Shown here piece by piece: positions 1-6,282 of a DNA stretch of 7,070 bases. Below the pieces are notes generated by a model. That model was not told the origin of the DNA and searched no databases. It worked only from the letters and a program-made list of their open reading frames with translations. Numbering within the stretch: the first letter of the stretch is position 1; every line of letters begins with the position of its first letter. The translations under genes and the position numbers were made by a program. The DNA is from Eubacteriales bacterium (GTDB taxonomy: Bacteria; Bacillota; Clostridia; Christensenellales; CAG-138): contig JAQVRG010000079.1 in assembly GCA_028701165.1 (NCBI GenBank), positions 1 through 7,070 of the forward strand, in the 5' to 3' direction.

Positions 1-48
1 ATGACCGAGGCGGTATCCTACATTTTGGAGAGGGTTAAGCAAGTATGA
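1..48 (+). CDS. C-terminal tail of V-type ATPase peripheral-stalk subunit (NtpF/AtpH-like), partial
   Basis: Frame 1 is open from the first base and ends in TGA at 46-48, giving the 15-residue tail MTEAVSYILERVKQV. Only the C-terminus is in the window, so the ATG at base 1 is probably an internal Met codon rather than the true start. The tail resembles the C-terminal end of the small coiled-coil H/G-type subunits that pair with subunit E in the peripheral stalk. In the E. hirae ntp operon the gene directly before ntpI is ntpF, which is such a protein. The stop overlaps the next start in an ATGA at 45-48, and the coding sequence carries the Shine-Dalgarno of ntpI. The assignment rests mainly on position and a short tail, so it is an inference; the existence of a terminating upstream gene is well supported. 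Confidence 0.6.
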   Translation: MTEAVSYILERVKQV

Positions 49-1976
49 TCGTCCCAATGAAACGACTGACCCTTATCGCCATGCAGTCGGACAAGGCGGC
101 CATATTGGAGGCGCTGCAAGCGGCGGGCGCCGTGCAGATCATCAGCGCGGCGGAGCCGACGGGCGAGGAAGCGGATCTTGCAAAGCTTGAAAACCGCGTA
201 CAGCGGTTGACGAGCGCGCAGCTTCTGCTAAAGCCCTTAGCGCCCAAAGCCAAGATGGGGCCTAAGCCGGAGAAAAAGCTCGCGGAGCTGCGTGCGGACA
301 TGCCCGCGGCGCTGGAGTTTTGCGAGGAGGTCGAAAGCATTGACCGCGACCTCGCGGCAGTCCGGAACGATATGGATAAGCGTCAGGCGTTGTCCGAATC
401 GCTGCTGCCCTGGAGCGAACTGGACACGAAGATCGAAAACATCAAGTCTACCAACACCACCAAATACCTAACAGGCATGCTCACCGACGAAGCGGTCGCA
501 AAGTTAAGAGAAGAAAATCTGGATATCGCGCTTGAGGTCTACGGCGGCACGGAAAAAGCCCGCGCCGTATTGATCGCGTGTAACGCGGCGGATTATGCCG
601 ACGTGCAGGCGGCGGTCAAGACGCTGGACTTTTCCGATTTTAACTTCGGCGCGCTCACGGGCACGCCGAAAGAGAACATCGAGCGCATGCAAGCCGAGAC
701 CGAGGCGGACAAAAAGCGGGCGGAGGAGCTGACGGCCAAGCTTACCAAGGCTGCCGAGAAGCGCCCCTTGCTTTGCAGCGCGCAGGATGAGGCCGTAATC
801 GACAGGGATCGGGAAGCTGCCAAGCAGGAGCTGGGCGCTACCGGCACGACCTTCATTTTGGAGGGCTGGGTGCGTGAGGACGAAATGGAAAAGGTGGAAG
901 CGGCGGCGAAATCCGTCACGGACGCCTGCTATTGCGAATTCCGCGAGGCCGCGGAGGAGGAAAGCGAGCCTGTGGTGCTCAAAAACAGCAAGCTCGTGGA
1001 GCCTTATCAGGCGGTCACCAACCTCTACGCGCTGCCCGATTACAACAGCATCGACGCCACGCCGCTTTTTGCGGTATTCTATTTCATCTTCTTCGGCATG
1101 ATGCTCTCCGACACGGGCTATGGCTTTGTGCTGGCCATCGGCTGCTATCTGTTCCTCAAGCTTTTGAAGCCGCAGGGCATGATGCGGCAGCTTGCGGGCG
1201 TGCTTTGCATGGGCGGCATATCCACCATCGTGATGGGCCTGTTTTTCGGCTGTCTCTTTGGCGTATCGTGGCCTGTCATTTTCAAGGGACTACCCTTTGA
1301 AAACACCTTCCCACTCATCGATTCCTCCACGCAGCCCATTCAGATGCTGGCGCTGTGCGCGGGCATGGGCATCGTGCATATGTACTTCGGCGTTCTCATC
1401 GCCACTTGGGAATGCGTCAAAAAGGGCGATTGGGTCGGCGCGATCGGCGATCACTTCGCTTGGCTCACGGCGGTCACCGGCCTTTTGATGCTGGCGGCGC
1501 CTATGCTGGGGCTGAACCCGGTGATCGGAACGATCGGCAAATGGATCGCCATCGTTTCCGGGGTGATCCTCTTCCTTGCCGGCGGCCGTGAAAGCAAGAG
1601 CATTGGCGGAAAGATCGCGTCCGGCGCGTTCAACTGCTACAACATCACGGGCTGGCTTGGCGACGTGCTCTCCTATGCGCGCGTGTTCGCGCTGGGTCTG
1701 TCCACCGGCGTTATCGGCTTGGTGCTCAACACCTTGGGCGGCATGCTTTACAGCGCTTTCCAGCACGGCGCGATCCTTCAGGGGATCGGCTTCCTGCTCA
1801 CCGGCGCGCTGCTCGTGTTCCTGCACGCTTTCATGATGGCCATCAGCACGCTGGGTACCTTCGTGCATACCGCGCGACTGCAGTATGTGGAATTCTTCGG
1901 CAAGTTCTATGAGGCGGGCGGCAAACCCTTTAAGCCGCTCAAGTACAATTCTAAATTCGTCCAGGTGGACGAGTGA
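45..1976 (+). CDS. ntpI: V-type ATP synthase/ATPase subunit I (membrane stator, a-subunit homologue)
   Basis: This 643-residue protein is the stator membrane subunit; it carries the ion half-channels against the K ring and anchors the peripheral stalks. The N-terminal half is soluble and charged, with likely coiled-coil stretches near residues 43-63, 88-120 and 212-240. From about residue 338 it becomes a multi-helix membrane domain of roughly seven or eight segments (about 340-354, 358-374, 383-405, 432-453, 471-488, 493-513, 536-568, 577-606). Family hallmarks are FFGMMLSDTGYG (349-360), GDVLSYARVFALGLS (539-553) and HTARLQYVEFFGKFYEAGG (608-626). R546 fits the essential channel arginine of a-type subunits, and R611 the second conserved arginine in the last helix. 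The length is normal for bacterial NtpI. The ATG at 45 is chosen because it follows GGAGAGGG (27-34) by 10 bases and overlaps the previous stop. A second Met at residue 5 (base 57) is less likely. No damage or missing key residue is seen. Confidence 0.97.
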   Translation: MIVPMKRLTLIAMQSDKAAILEALQAAGAVQIISAAEPTGEEADLAKLENRVQRLTSAQLLLKPLAPKAKMGPKPEKKLAELRADMPAALEFCEEVESIDRDLAAVRNDMDKRQALSESLLPWSELDTKIENIKSTNTTKYLTGMLTDEAVAKLREENLDIALEVYGGTEKARAVLIACNAADYADVQAAVKTLDFSDFNFGALTGTPKENIERMQAETEADKKRAEELTAKLTKAAEKRPLLCSAQDEAVIDRDREAAKQELGATGTTFILEGWVREDEMEKVEAAAKSVTDACYCEFREAAEEESEPVVLKNSKLVEPYQAVTNLYALPDYNSIDATPLFAVFYFIFFGMMLSDTGYGFVLAIGCYLFLKLLKPQGMMRQLAGVLCMGGISTIVMGLFFGCLFGVSWPVIFKGLPFENTFPLIDSSTQPIQMLALCAGMGIVHMYFGVLIATWECVKKGDWVGAIGDHFAWLTAVTGLLMLAAPMLGLNPVIGTIGKWIAIVSGVILFLAGGRESKSIGGKIASGAFNCYNITGWLGDVLSYARVFALGLSTGVIGLVLNTLGGMLYSAFQHGAILQGIGFLLTGALLVFLHAFMMAISTLGTFVHTARLQYVEFFGKFYEAGGKPFKPLKYNSKFVQVDE

Positions 1977-1985
1977 TCATCTTAT

Positions 1986-2005
1986 CAAAGCGGAACGCCG
2001 CTTTG
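1986..2005 (+). promoter_or_regulatory. Perfect 8-bp hairpin in the ntpI-ntpK intergenic leader
   Basis: CAAAGCGG (1986-1993) and CCGCTTTG (1998-2005) are exact reverse complements around an AACG loop, with five G-C and three A-T pairs. The hairpin begins 9 bases after the ntpI stop and ends 48 bases before the ntpK start. No T-run follows, so it is not a typical intrinsic terminator. An AT-rich stretch (about 2008-2037) separates it from the ntpK ribosome-binding site. By inference it could be an mRNA processing or stability element, or part of a translational enhancer for the multi-copy rotor subunit. A protein-binding inverted repeat in the DNA is also possible. The structure is seen directly; the role is not. 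Confidence 0.5.
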
Positions 2006-2038
2006 CCATACATAGCATAATAATTCAGAACAAAAACT

Positions 2039-2044
2039 GGAGGG
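2039..2044 (+). promoter_or_regulatory. Ribosome-binding site of ntpK
   Basis: GGAGGG is followed by a 9-base A-rich spacer and the ATG at 2054. It lies in non-coding, AT-rich sequence rather than inside the preceding gene, unlike most other ribosome-binding sites here. This suggests independent, strong initiation for the proteolipid. Confidence 0.75.
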
Positions 2045-2053
2045 TTAAAAACA

Positions 2054-2545
2054 ATGACATTCTTCGATTTCATCGGCTCTAACGGTCAGCTTCTCGCAGC
2101 CTGCGGCGCGGCGTTTGCCGCCATGTTCGCCGGCATTGGTTCCGCTATCGGCGTCGGCATCGCCGGCGAAGCGGGCGCGGGCGTTATCGCGGAGGATCCG
2201 GACAAGTTCGGTTCCGTTCTGGTTTTGCAGCTGCTGCCCGGCACGCAGGGCATCTACGGTCTGCTCATCGGCTTCGTTATCGCCACCAAGGCAAGCCTCT
2301 TGGGCGCGGGTGATCCCATCTCCACCGCCGCCGGCTTACAGCTTTTCTTTGCGGCGCTTCCCATCGCGTTCGGCGGTCTGCTTTCCGCTATTGCACAGGG
2401 CAAAACGGCGGCTTCCGGCATCATGCTGGTCGGCAAGCGTCCCGAGGAATCCGGTAAAGCCATCATCTTCGCGGTCATGGTCGAAACCTACGCGGTTCTG
2501 TCCCTGCTCTTCTCCTTCCTGCTGGTCAATGGCGTTCAGGTCTGA
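2054..2545 (+). CDS. ntpK: V-type ATPase subunit K (duplicated rotor proteolipid, Na+-type)
   Basis: This 163-residue protein is almost entirely hydrophobic, with four membrane helices (about 12-36, 53-79, 92-118, 135-160). It is a fused tandem repeat of the two-helix c-subunit hairpin and forms the ion-carrying rotor ring. The halves align at an offset of 81 residues: P49 matches P130, G53 matches G134 and T64 matches T145. On this alignment the carboxylate E144 in helix 4 (VMVETYAVL) falls opposite G63 in helix 2, so each protomer has one carboxylate, as expected for this family. QLLPGTQGIYG (59-69) plus Q115 and E144 matches the E. hirae NtpK Na+ ligands L61, T64, Q65, Q110 and E139, with Tyr68 also present. 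The two C-terminal ligands are both shifted by five residues, consistent with a slightly longer mid-loop. Na+ coupling is inferred. The gene has real gaps on both sides. Confidence 0.97.
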   Translation: MTFFDFIGSNGQLLAACGAAFAAMFAGIGSAIGVGIAGEAGAGVIAEDPDKFGSVLVLQLLPGTQGIYGLLIGFVIATKASLLGAGDPISTAAGLQLFFAALPIAFGGLLSAIAQGKTAASGIMLVGKRPEESGKAIIFAVMVETYAVLSLLFSFLLVNGVQV

Positions 2546-2574
2546 TGGCCTGCTTGCAAATGATCTGCTGCATT

Positions 2575-2584
2575 AAGGAAGGAG
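2575..2584 (+). promoter_or_regulatory. Ribosome-binding site of ntpE
   Basis: The purine run AAGGAAGGAG contains two overlapping Shine-Dalgarno-like cores and ends 7 bases before the ATG at 2592. It lies in the 46-base ntpK-ntpE gap. It also lies inside a possible 14-codon reading frame (2545-2589), so ribosomes leaving ntpK could in principle pass over it. Confidence 0.7.
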
Positions 2585-2591
2585 TTTAAGC

Positions 2592-3197
2592 ATGGCAAAC
2601 GATTTGAACAACGGCGCCGACAAGCTGTTGGCGCGTATATTGGCCGATGCGCAAACGGTCGCCCAGCAACAGGAGACTGCGGCAAAGGCTGAGATTTTTA
2701 AGATCAAAGAGCTTGCCCAGCACGACGTTCAGGCGGTCAAGGAGGAGTTCGAGTTCCGCTGCAAAAAGGCGGAGGCGGATATTCTCGAGCGCAGCCGCAC
2801 CAACGCGGAGCTTGATTCCCGCAAGTATGCCCTCAAAGCGAAGCGCGACGTTGTGGAAAGCGCGTTCGCGGCGGCCTACGAAGGCCTTTGCGCATTGCAG
2901 GGTCAACCGCGCGACGACCTTTTAAAGGCTATGGCGGTGCGCGAGGCGTTGGGCGGCGAGGTGGTCGCCGCGTCGAGTGCGGACGCGGATGCGATGAAGC
3001 GCCTGCTCGACGAAATCAACGCGGAATTGGCGAAGGCCGGCAAGGCAAAGCTCACGATGGGTAATACCGCTGAGAATATCGGCGGCGGCTTCCTGCTCCA
3101 AGGCGAGGGGTTTGAAAAGAACTGCTCGTTTGAAGCGATGCTGCGCGATGCGCGCGAGGCAGAGGAAAGCAAAGTTGCCCAAATACTCTTCGGATAA
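2592..3197 (+). CDS. ntpE: V-type ATPase subunit E (peripheral stalk)
   Basis: This 201-residue protein is the main peripheral-stalk subunit. It pairs with the H/G-type coiled-coil protein and ties the A3B3 head to subunit I. Roughly the first 100 residues are strongly charged and Ala/Glu/Lys/Gln-rich with no Pro, as expected for a long coiled-coil helix (for example LAQHDVQAVKEEFEFRCKKA). The C-terminal part is a mixed globular domain ending in the family signature NIGGGFLLQGEGFEKNCSFE and a final helix with DAREAEESKVAQILFG. The length is typical of bacterial and archaeal E subunits. The start has a strong purine-rich ribosome-binding site 7 bases upstream. The gene follows ntpK by 46 bases and precedes ntpC by 15, matching the E. 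hirae order. No anomaly is seen. E subunits diverge considerably in sequence, so position adds to the identification. Confidence 0.95.
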   Translation: MANDLNNGADKLLARILADAQTVAQQQETAAKAEIFKIKELAQHDVQAVKEEFEFRCKKAEADILERSRTNAELDSRKYALKAKRDVVESAFAAAYEGLCALQGQPRDDLLKAMAVREALGGEVVAASSADADAMKRLLDEINAELAKAGKAKLTMGNTAENIGGGFLLQGEGFEKNCSFEAMLRDAREAEESKVAQILFG

Positions 3198-3212
3198 AGC
3201 GAGGTAGTTGGA

Positions 3213-4193
3213 ATGCCACAAACAAGCCCCCACTACGGCGTGGCACGCATACGCTGCCATGAAAAGGGACTCATAGGCCGTGACCGCATGGCTCGCCTGA
3301 TTGACGGAAACGCCAATGACGCGGTGCGCCAGCTTGTGGATGCGGGCTATGGTTCCATGCCGGACGCTACGATTGAGGACGCCGACCGCCTTATTGAATC
3401 CGAGCTCAAGGACACCTACGCGCTGGTGCGCGAGGTATCCTTTCAGCCCGCACAAACGGATGTTTTTCTGATGAAGGCGGACGTGCACAACCTCAAGATG
3501 CTCTTGAAGCTTCGCCTGACCGGGAGCAAGGACGCGCCCGCGCTCATGCAGGGCGGCCTTTATACCACGGCGCAGCTTCAAACGATGGTGCAGAATGCGG
3601 ATTACCGCGAGCTGCCGCCGGAATTCAAGGCGGCGCTTGAAAAGCTCGAACAGGGCTTCCAGTCCCGCGTGGATCCCGTGGCCGTATCCGTGGCGCTGGA
3701 CAGCGCGTATACGGATTACGCCCTGCGCGTAGGCGACGCGTTCGTCAAGGAATACTTCAAGGTACAGGCGGACTTTAATAATCTGCTTACGCTGCTTAGG
3801 CTTCGCGCCATGGGCGCGGGCGCCGAAAAGCTCAAGTCCGTGCTGCTTACCGAAGGCTACATTTCCCATTCCAAGCTGCTTGGCAGCATGGAAGCGCCCA
3901 TGGACTCGCTGGGCAAAACCGTGGGAACCGGCCCCGCGCGGGAGGGCATTATCCGCGGCATCGACGCTTATATCAAGACGGGCAACATCAGCGCCGTGGA
4001 GAAGGAACGGGACGACGCCCTCATGGCTATGGCGGGCGAAGGAAAGCTTCAAAGCGACACCATAGCGCCCGTCATCGGCTATCTGCTCGCCCGCGAGCAG
4101 GAGGCCAAGTGTATTCGTTTGATCCTGACCGCCAAGCGGAACGGGTTGGACGACGCTATCATAACGGAAAGGTTGCGTGCGCTATATGGCTGA
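3213..4193 (+). CDS. ntpC: V-type ATPase subunit C (V-ATPase d / AC39 family)
   Basis: This 326-residue protein is the funnel-shaped socket that couples the D-F axle to the K ring. It is soluble and mostly helical. The N-terminus (YGVARIRCHEKGLIGRDRMA) has the usual subunit C opening, and the length is normal. Three related helical motifs are visible: DVHNLKMLLKLRLTG (90-104), DFNNLLTLLRLRAMG (187-201) and EQEAKCIRLILTAKRNGL (295-312). This fits the three-fold internal pseudosymmetry known for the family. The ATG at 3213 lies 8 bases after GAGG (3201-3204), a modest ribosome-binding site, and no better in-frame start is apparent. The 3' end overlaps ntpG by 8 bases (ATGGCTGA, 4186-4193), suggesting coupled translation of two neighbouring rotor subunits. 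Family membership is secure. Confidence 0.95.
   Translation: MPQTSPHYGVARIRCHEKGLIGRDRMARLIDGNANDAVRQLVDAGYGSMPDATIEDADRLIESELKDTYALVREVSFQPAQTDVFLMKADVHNLKMLLKLRLTGSKDAPALMQGGLYTTAQLQTMVQNADYRELPPEFKAALEKLEQGFQSRVDPVAVSVALDSAYTDYALRVGDAFVKEYFKVQADFNNLLTLLRLRAMGAGAEKLKSVLLTEGYISHSKLLGSMEAPMDSLGKTVGTGPAREGIIRGIDAYIKTGNISAVEKERDDALMAMAGEGKLQSDTIAPVIGYLLAREQEAKCIRLILTAKRNGLDDAIITERLRALYG
4166..4172 (+). promoter_or_regulatory. Candidate ribosome-binding site of ntpG, inside ntpC
   Basis: GGAAAGG lies 13 bases before ATG 4186 and only 4 bases before an in-frame GTG at 4177. Neither spacing is ideal, so the site does not settle the start. The protein family favours the ATG, because the conserved N-terminal strand begins right after it. 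Coupling with the overlapping ntpC stop may make up for the poor spacing. Confidence 0.45.
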
Positions 4194-4509
4194 TATTTCC
4201 ATCATTGGCGATCGGGATTCCGTGCTGCTTGCAAAAGCCGTGGGCTTGCAGGTCTTTGACGAGACAGAGCCCGAGAAGGCGGATCGCCTGATCCATAAGC
4301 TTGCGCGCGAAGGCTGCAAGATCATTTATATCACGGAGCCGCTTTACGCCGCCTGCGGCGAGGCGATCTCCAAGTACAAGTCCGAAACGTTCCCCGCCAT
4401 CATTCCCATTCCCGATTCGCACGGCAGCACGGGCGTGGCGATGGCGCAGATCAAAGCCAACGTCGAAAAGGCGATTGGCGCGGACATTCTATTTGCGGAG
4501 GAGAAGTAG
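4186..4509 (+). CDS. ntpG: V-type ATPase subunit F (central axle; NtpG of E. hirae)
   Basis: This 107-residue protein is the small subunit bound to D in the central rotor axle, often called AtpF in archaeal naming. It shows the Rossmann-like fold pattern of the family. The opening is ADISIIGDRDSVLLAKAVGL (2-21), where the GDRDS loop and following helix are diagnostic. A middle strand IIYITEPLY follows, then AIIPIPDSHGSTG and the C-terminal helix KANVEKAIGADILF. The ATG at 4186 is chosen because homologues begin one to three residues before the first strand; an in-frame GTG at 4177 would add three residues. The gene overlaps the ntpC stop by 8 bases. Its TAG at 4507-4509 is followed directly by the ntpA ATG. 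The product length is normal and nothing looks damaged. Confidence 0.93.
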   Translation: MADISIIGDRDSVLLAKAVGLQVFDETEPEKADRLIHKLAREGCKIIYITEPLYAACGEAISKYKSETFPAIIPIPDSHGSTGVAMAQIKANVEKAIGADILFAEEK

Positions 4510-6282
4510 ATGGCAACACAAGGAACAATCATTAAGGTCTCGGGCCCGTTGATCGTTGCTTCCGGCATGGCGGACGTGCAGATGTTCGACGTTGTGCGCG
4601 TGTCGGAAAAGAAGCTGATCGGCGAGGTCATCGAGCTGCGCGGCGACCGCGCATCCATACAGGTTTACGAAGAGACCGGCGGCATAGGCCCCGGCGAGCC
4701 TGTTGTATCTACCGGCGCGCCCCTTTCGGTGGAGCTTGCGCCGGGACTGATCGAATCCATATACGACGGTATCCAGCGCCCCTTGAACAAGATCAGGGAG
4801 CAGGCGGGCGACCGCATCACGCGCGGTATCGAGGTGGATTCCATCGATCATGAGAAGCTATGGCACTTTACGCCCGTCGCAAAAATGGGCGACGCGGTGC
4901 AGGGCGGCGATATCTTGGGTACGGTACGCGAGACCGAGGCCGTGCTCCATAAGATCATGGTGCCCCCGAATGTGAAGGGCGAGATCACATGGATCCACGA
5001 GGGCGAAGCGAACGTCGTAACGCCCATCGCCAAGGTCAAAACAGACGCCGGCGAGGTAGAGATCCCCATGCTGCAAAAGTGGCCTGTCCGCGTCGGACGG
5101 CCGTATGCGCAGAAGTTGCCCCCCACGGAGCCCATGATCACCGGCCAGCGCGTTATCGATACGCTCTTCCCCGTCGCCAAGGGCGGCGTGGCCGCCGTTC
5201 CCGGCCCCTTCGGTTCGGGCAAGACGGTCGTGCAGCATCAGCTTGCGAAATGGGCGGACGCGGACATCATCGTGTACGTTGGCTGCGGCGAGCGCGGCAA
5301 CGAGATGACGGACGTGCTGATGGAGTTCCCGGAACTCAAAGACCCCCGCACGGGCTTGTCGCTGATGAAGCGCACGGTGCTGATTGCGAACACCTCGGAT
5401 ATGCCTGTGGCGGCGCGTGAAGCTTCCATTTATACCGGTATTACGATCGCCGAATATTTCCGCGACATGGGTTATAAGGTCGCCATTATGGCGGATTCCA
5501 CCTCCCGTTGGGCGGAGGCGCTGCGCGAAATGTCCGGCCGTCTTGAGGAAATGCCCGGTGAAGAAGGTTATCCCGCATACCTGAGCAGCCGTGTGGCCGA
5601 GTTCTATGAGCGCGCCGGCATGGTCAAGACCCTCGGCAGCGGCGAGCGCATGGGCTGCGTTACCGCCATCGGCGCCGTATCCCCCCCGGGCGGCGATATT
5701 TCCGAACCTGTTTCGCAGGCGACGCTCCGTACCGTTAAGGTGTTCTGGGGATTGTCGGCAAAGCTTGCCTACGCCCGCCACTTCCCGGCGATCGACTGGC
5801 TGACGAGCTATTCCCTCTACCTTGATCGTTTGGAGGGCTGGTTTAATAAGGAGGTCAATCCCGAATGGAGCGCCATGGTGCAAAAGACCATGACGATGCT
5901 CCAAGAGGAGAGCGAGCTTGAGGAAATCGTGCGCCTGGTCGGTATCGACGCGCTGAGCTTCAAGGACAGGCTGACGCTGGAGGCGACGCGTTCCATCCGC
6001 GAGGATTATCTGCATCAGAACGCGTTCCACGAGGTGGACACCTACGCGTCCCCCAAGAAGCAGTATATGCTCTTAAAGCTCATCATGTCCTACTATGACA
6101 AGAGCATGGAAGCGCTCAACGCGGACGCTTCGTTCAACAAGTTGACCACCCTGCCCGTCAGAGAGAGCATCGGCCGTTATAAATACGTGCCGGAGGATGA
6201 ATGCGAAGCGCGCTTCAAGGATATCATGGCGGATCTCGATGCAGAAATCCGCGAGTTGACGGGAGGTAACGAGGATGCGTAA
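4510..6282 (+). CDS. ntpA: V-type ATPase catalytic subunit A
   Basis: This 590-residue protein is the ATP-binding catalytic subunit; three copies alternate with B in the head. It opens with a beta-barrel domain (GTIIKVSGPLIVASGM, 5-20). Next is the A-specific insertion region between roughly residues 110 and 190, then the nucleotide-binding core. The Walker A loop is GPFGSGKT (232-239) with K238. The catalytic glutamate is E261, next to R262, in VGCGERGNEM, at the same numbers as in E. hirae NtpA. MADSTSRW (327-334) and EMPGEEGYPAYLSSR follow, and a helical C-terminal domain completes the protein. All catalytic residues checked are present, so it should be active. The start follows GGAGGAG (4497-4503) by 6 bases and abuts the ntpG stop. 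The end overlaps ntpB by 8 bases, consistent with matched A and B synthesis. The sequence does not reveal whether the enzyme runs mainly as a pump or a synthase. Confidence 0.98.
   Translation: MATQGTIIKVSGPLIVASGMADVQMFDVVRVSEKKLIGEVIELRGDRASIQVYEETGGIGPGEPVVSTGAPLSVELAPGLIESIYDGIQRPLNKIREQAGDRITRGIEVDSIDHEKLWHFTPVAKMGDAVQGGDILGTVRETEAVLHKIMVPPNVKGEITWIHEGEANVVTPIAKVKTDAGEVEIPMLQKWPVRVGRPYAQKLPPTEPMITGQRVIDTLFPVAKGGVAAVPGPFGSGKTVVQHQLAKWADADIIVYVGCGERGNEMTDVLMEFPELKDPRTGLSLMKRTVLIANTSDMPVAAREASIYTGITIAEYFRDMGYKVAIMADSTSRWAEALREMSGRLEEMPGEEGYPAYLSSRVAEFYERAGMVKTLGSGERMGCVTAIGAVSPPGGDISEPVSQATLRTVKVFWGLSAKLAYARHFPAIDWLTSYSLYLDRLEGWFNKEVNPEWSAMVQKTMTMLQEESELEEIVRLVGIDALSFKDRLTLEATRSIREDYLHQNAFHEVDTYASPKKQYMLLKLIMSYYDKSMEALNADASFNKLTTLPVRESIGRYKYVPEDECEARFKDIMADLDAEIRELTGGNEDA

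Noticed and set aside
1290..1868. 192-codon minus-strand frame opposite the membrane domain of ntpI
   Set aside because: The charged, His/Gln/Arg-rich product mirrors hydrophobic codons on the other strand. It has no convincing independent start or motif.
1986..2010. Intrinsic terminator after ntpI
   Set aside because: The stem is good but is followed by GCCATACAT rather than a T-run, and it sits in the middle of a conserved operon.
2003..2024. Possible internal promoter before ntpK (TTGCCA at 2003-2008, CATAAT at 2016-2021)
   Set aside because: The two boxes are only 7 bases apart rather than about 17, and no suitable partner box is found at the right distance for either.
1885..2082. Plus-strand frame running across the ntpI-ntpK gap
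   Set aside because: It starts inside ntpI in another frame and overlaps ntpK. It has no ribosome-binding site and no protein-like composition.
2555..2572. Weak inverted repeat (TGCA...TGCA) between ntpK and ntpE
   Set aside because: There are only four base pairs around a ten-base loop, which is well within chance.
2922..4052. 376-codon open frame on the minus strand opposite ntpC
   Set aside because: It lies entirely opposite well-recognised genes and gives a His/Arg/Ala/Leu-rich product with no recognisable motif. It is a typical antisense shadow of GC-rich coding sequence.
4858..6030. 390-codon open frame on the minus strand opposite ntpA
   Set aside because: It is opposite the highly conserved catalytic subunit, with Arg/His/Gly-rich composition and no family resemblance. 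It is explained by codon bias in ntpA.
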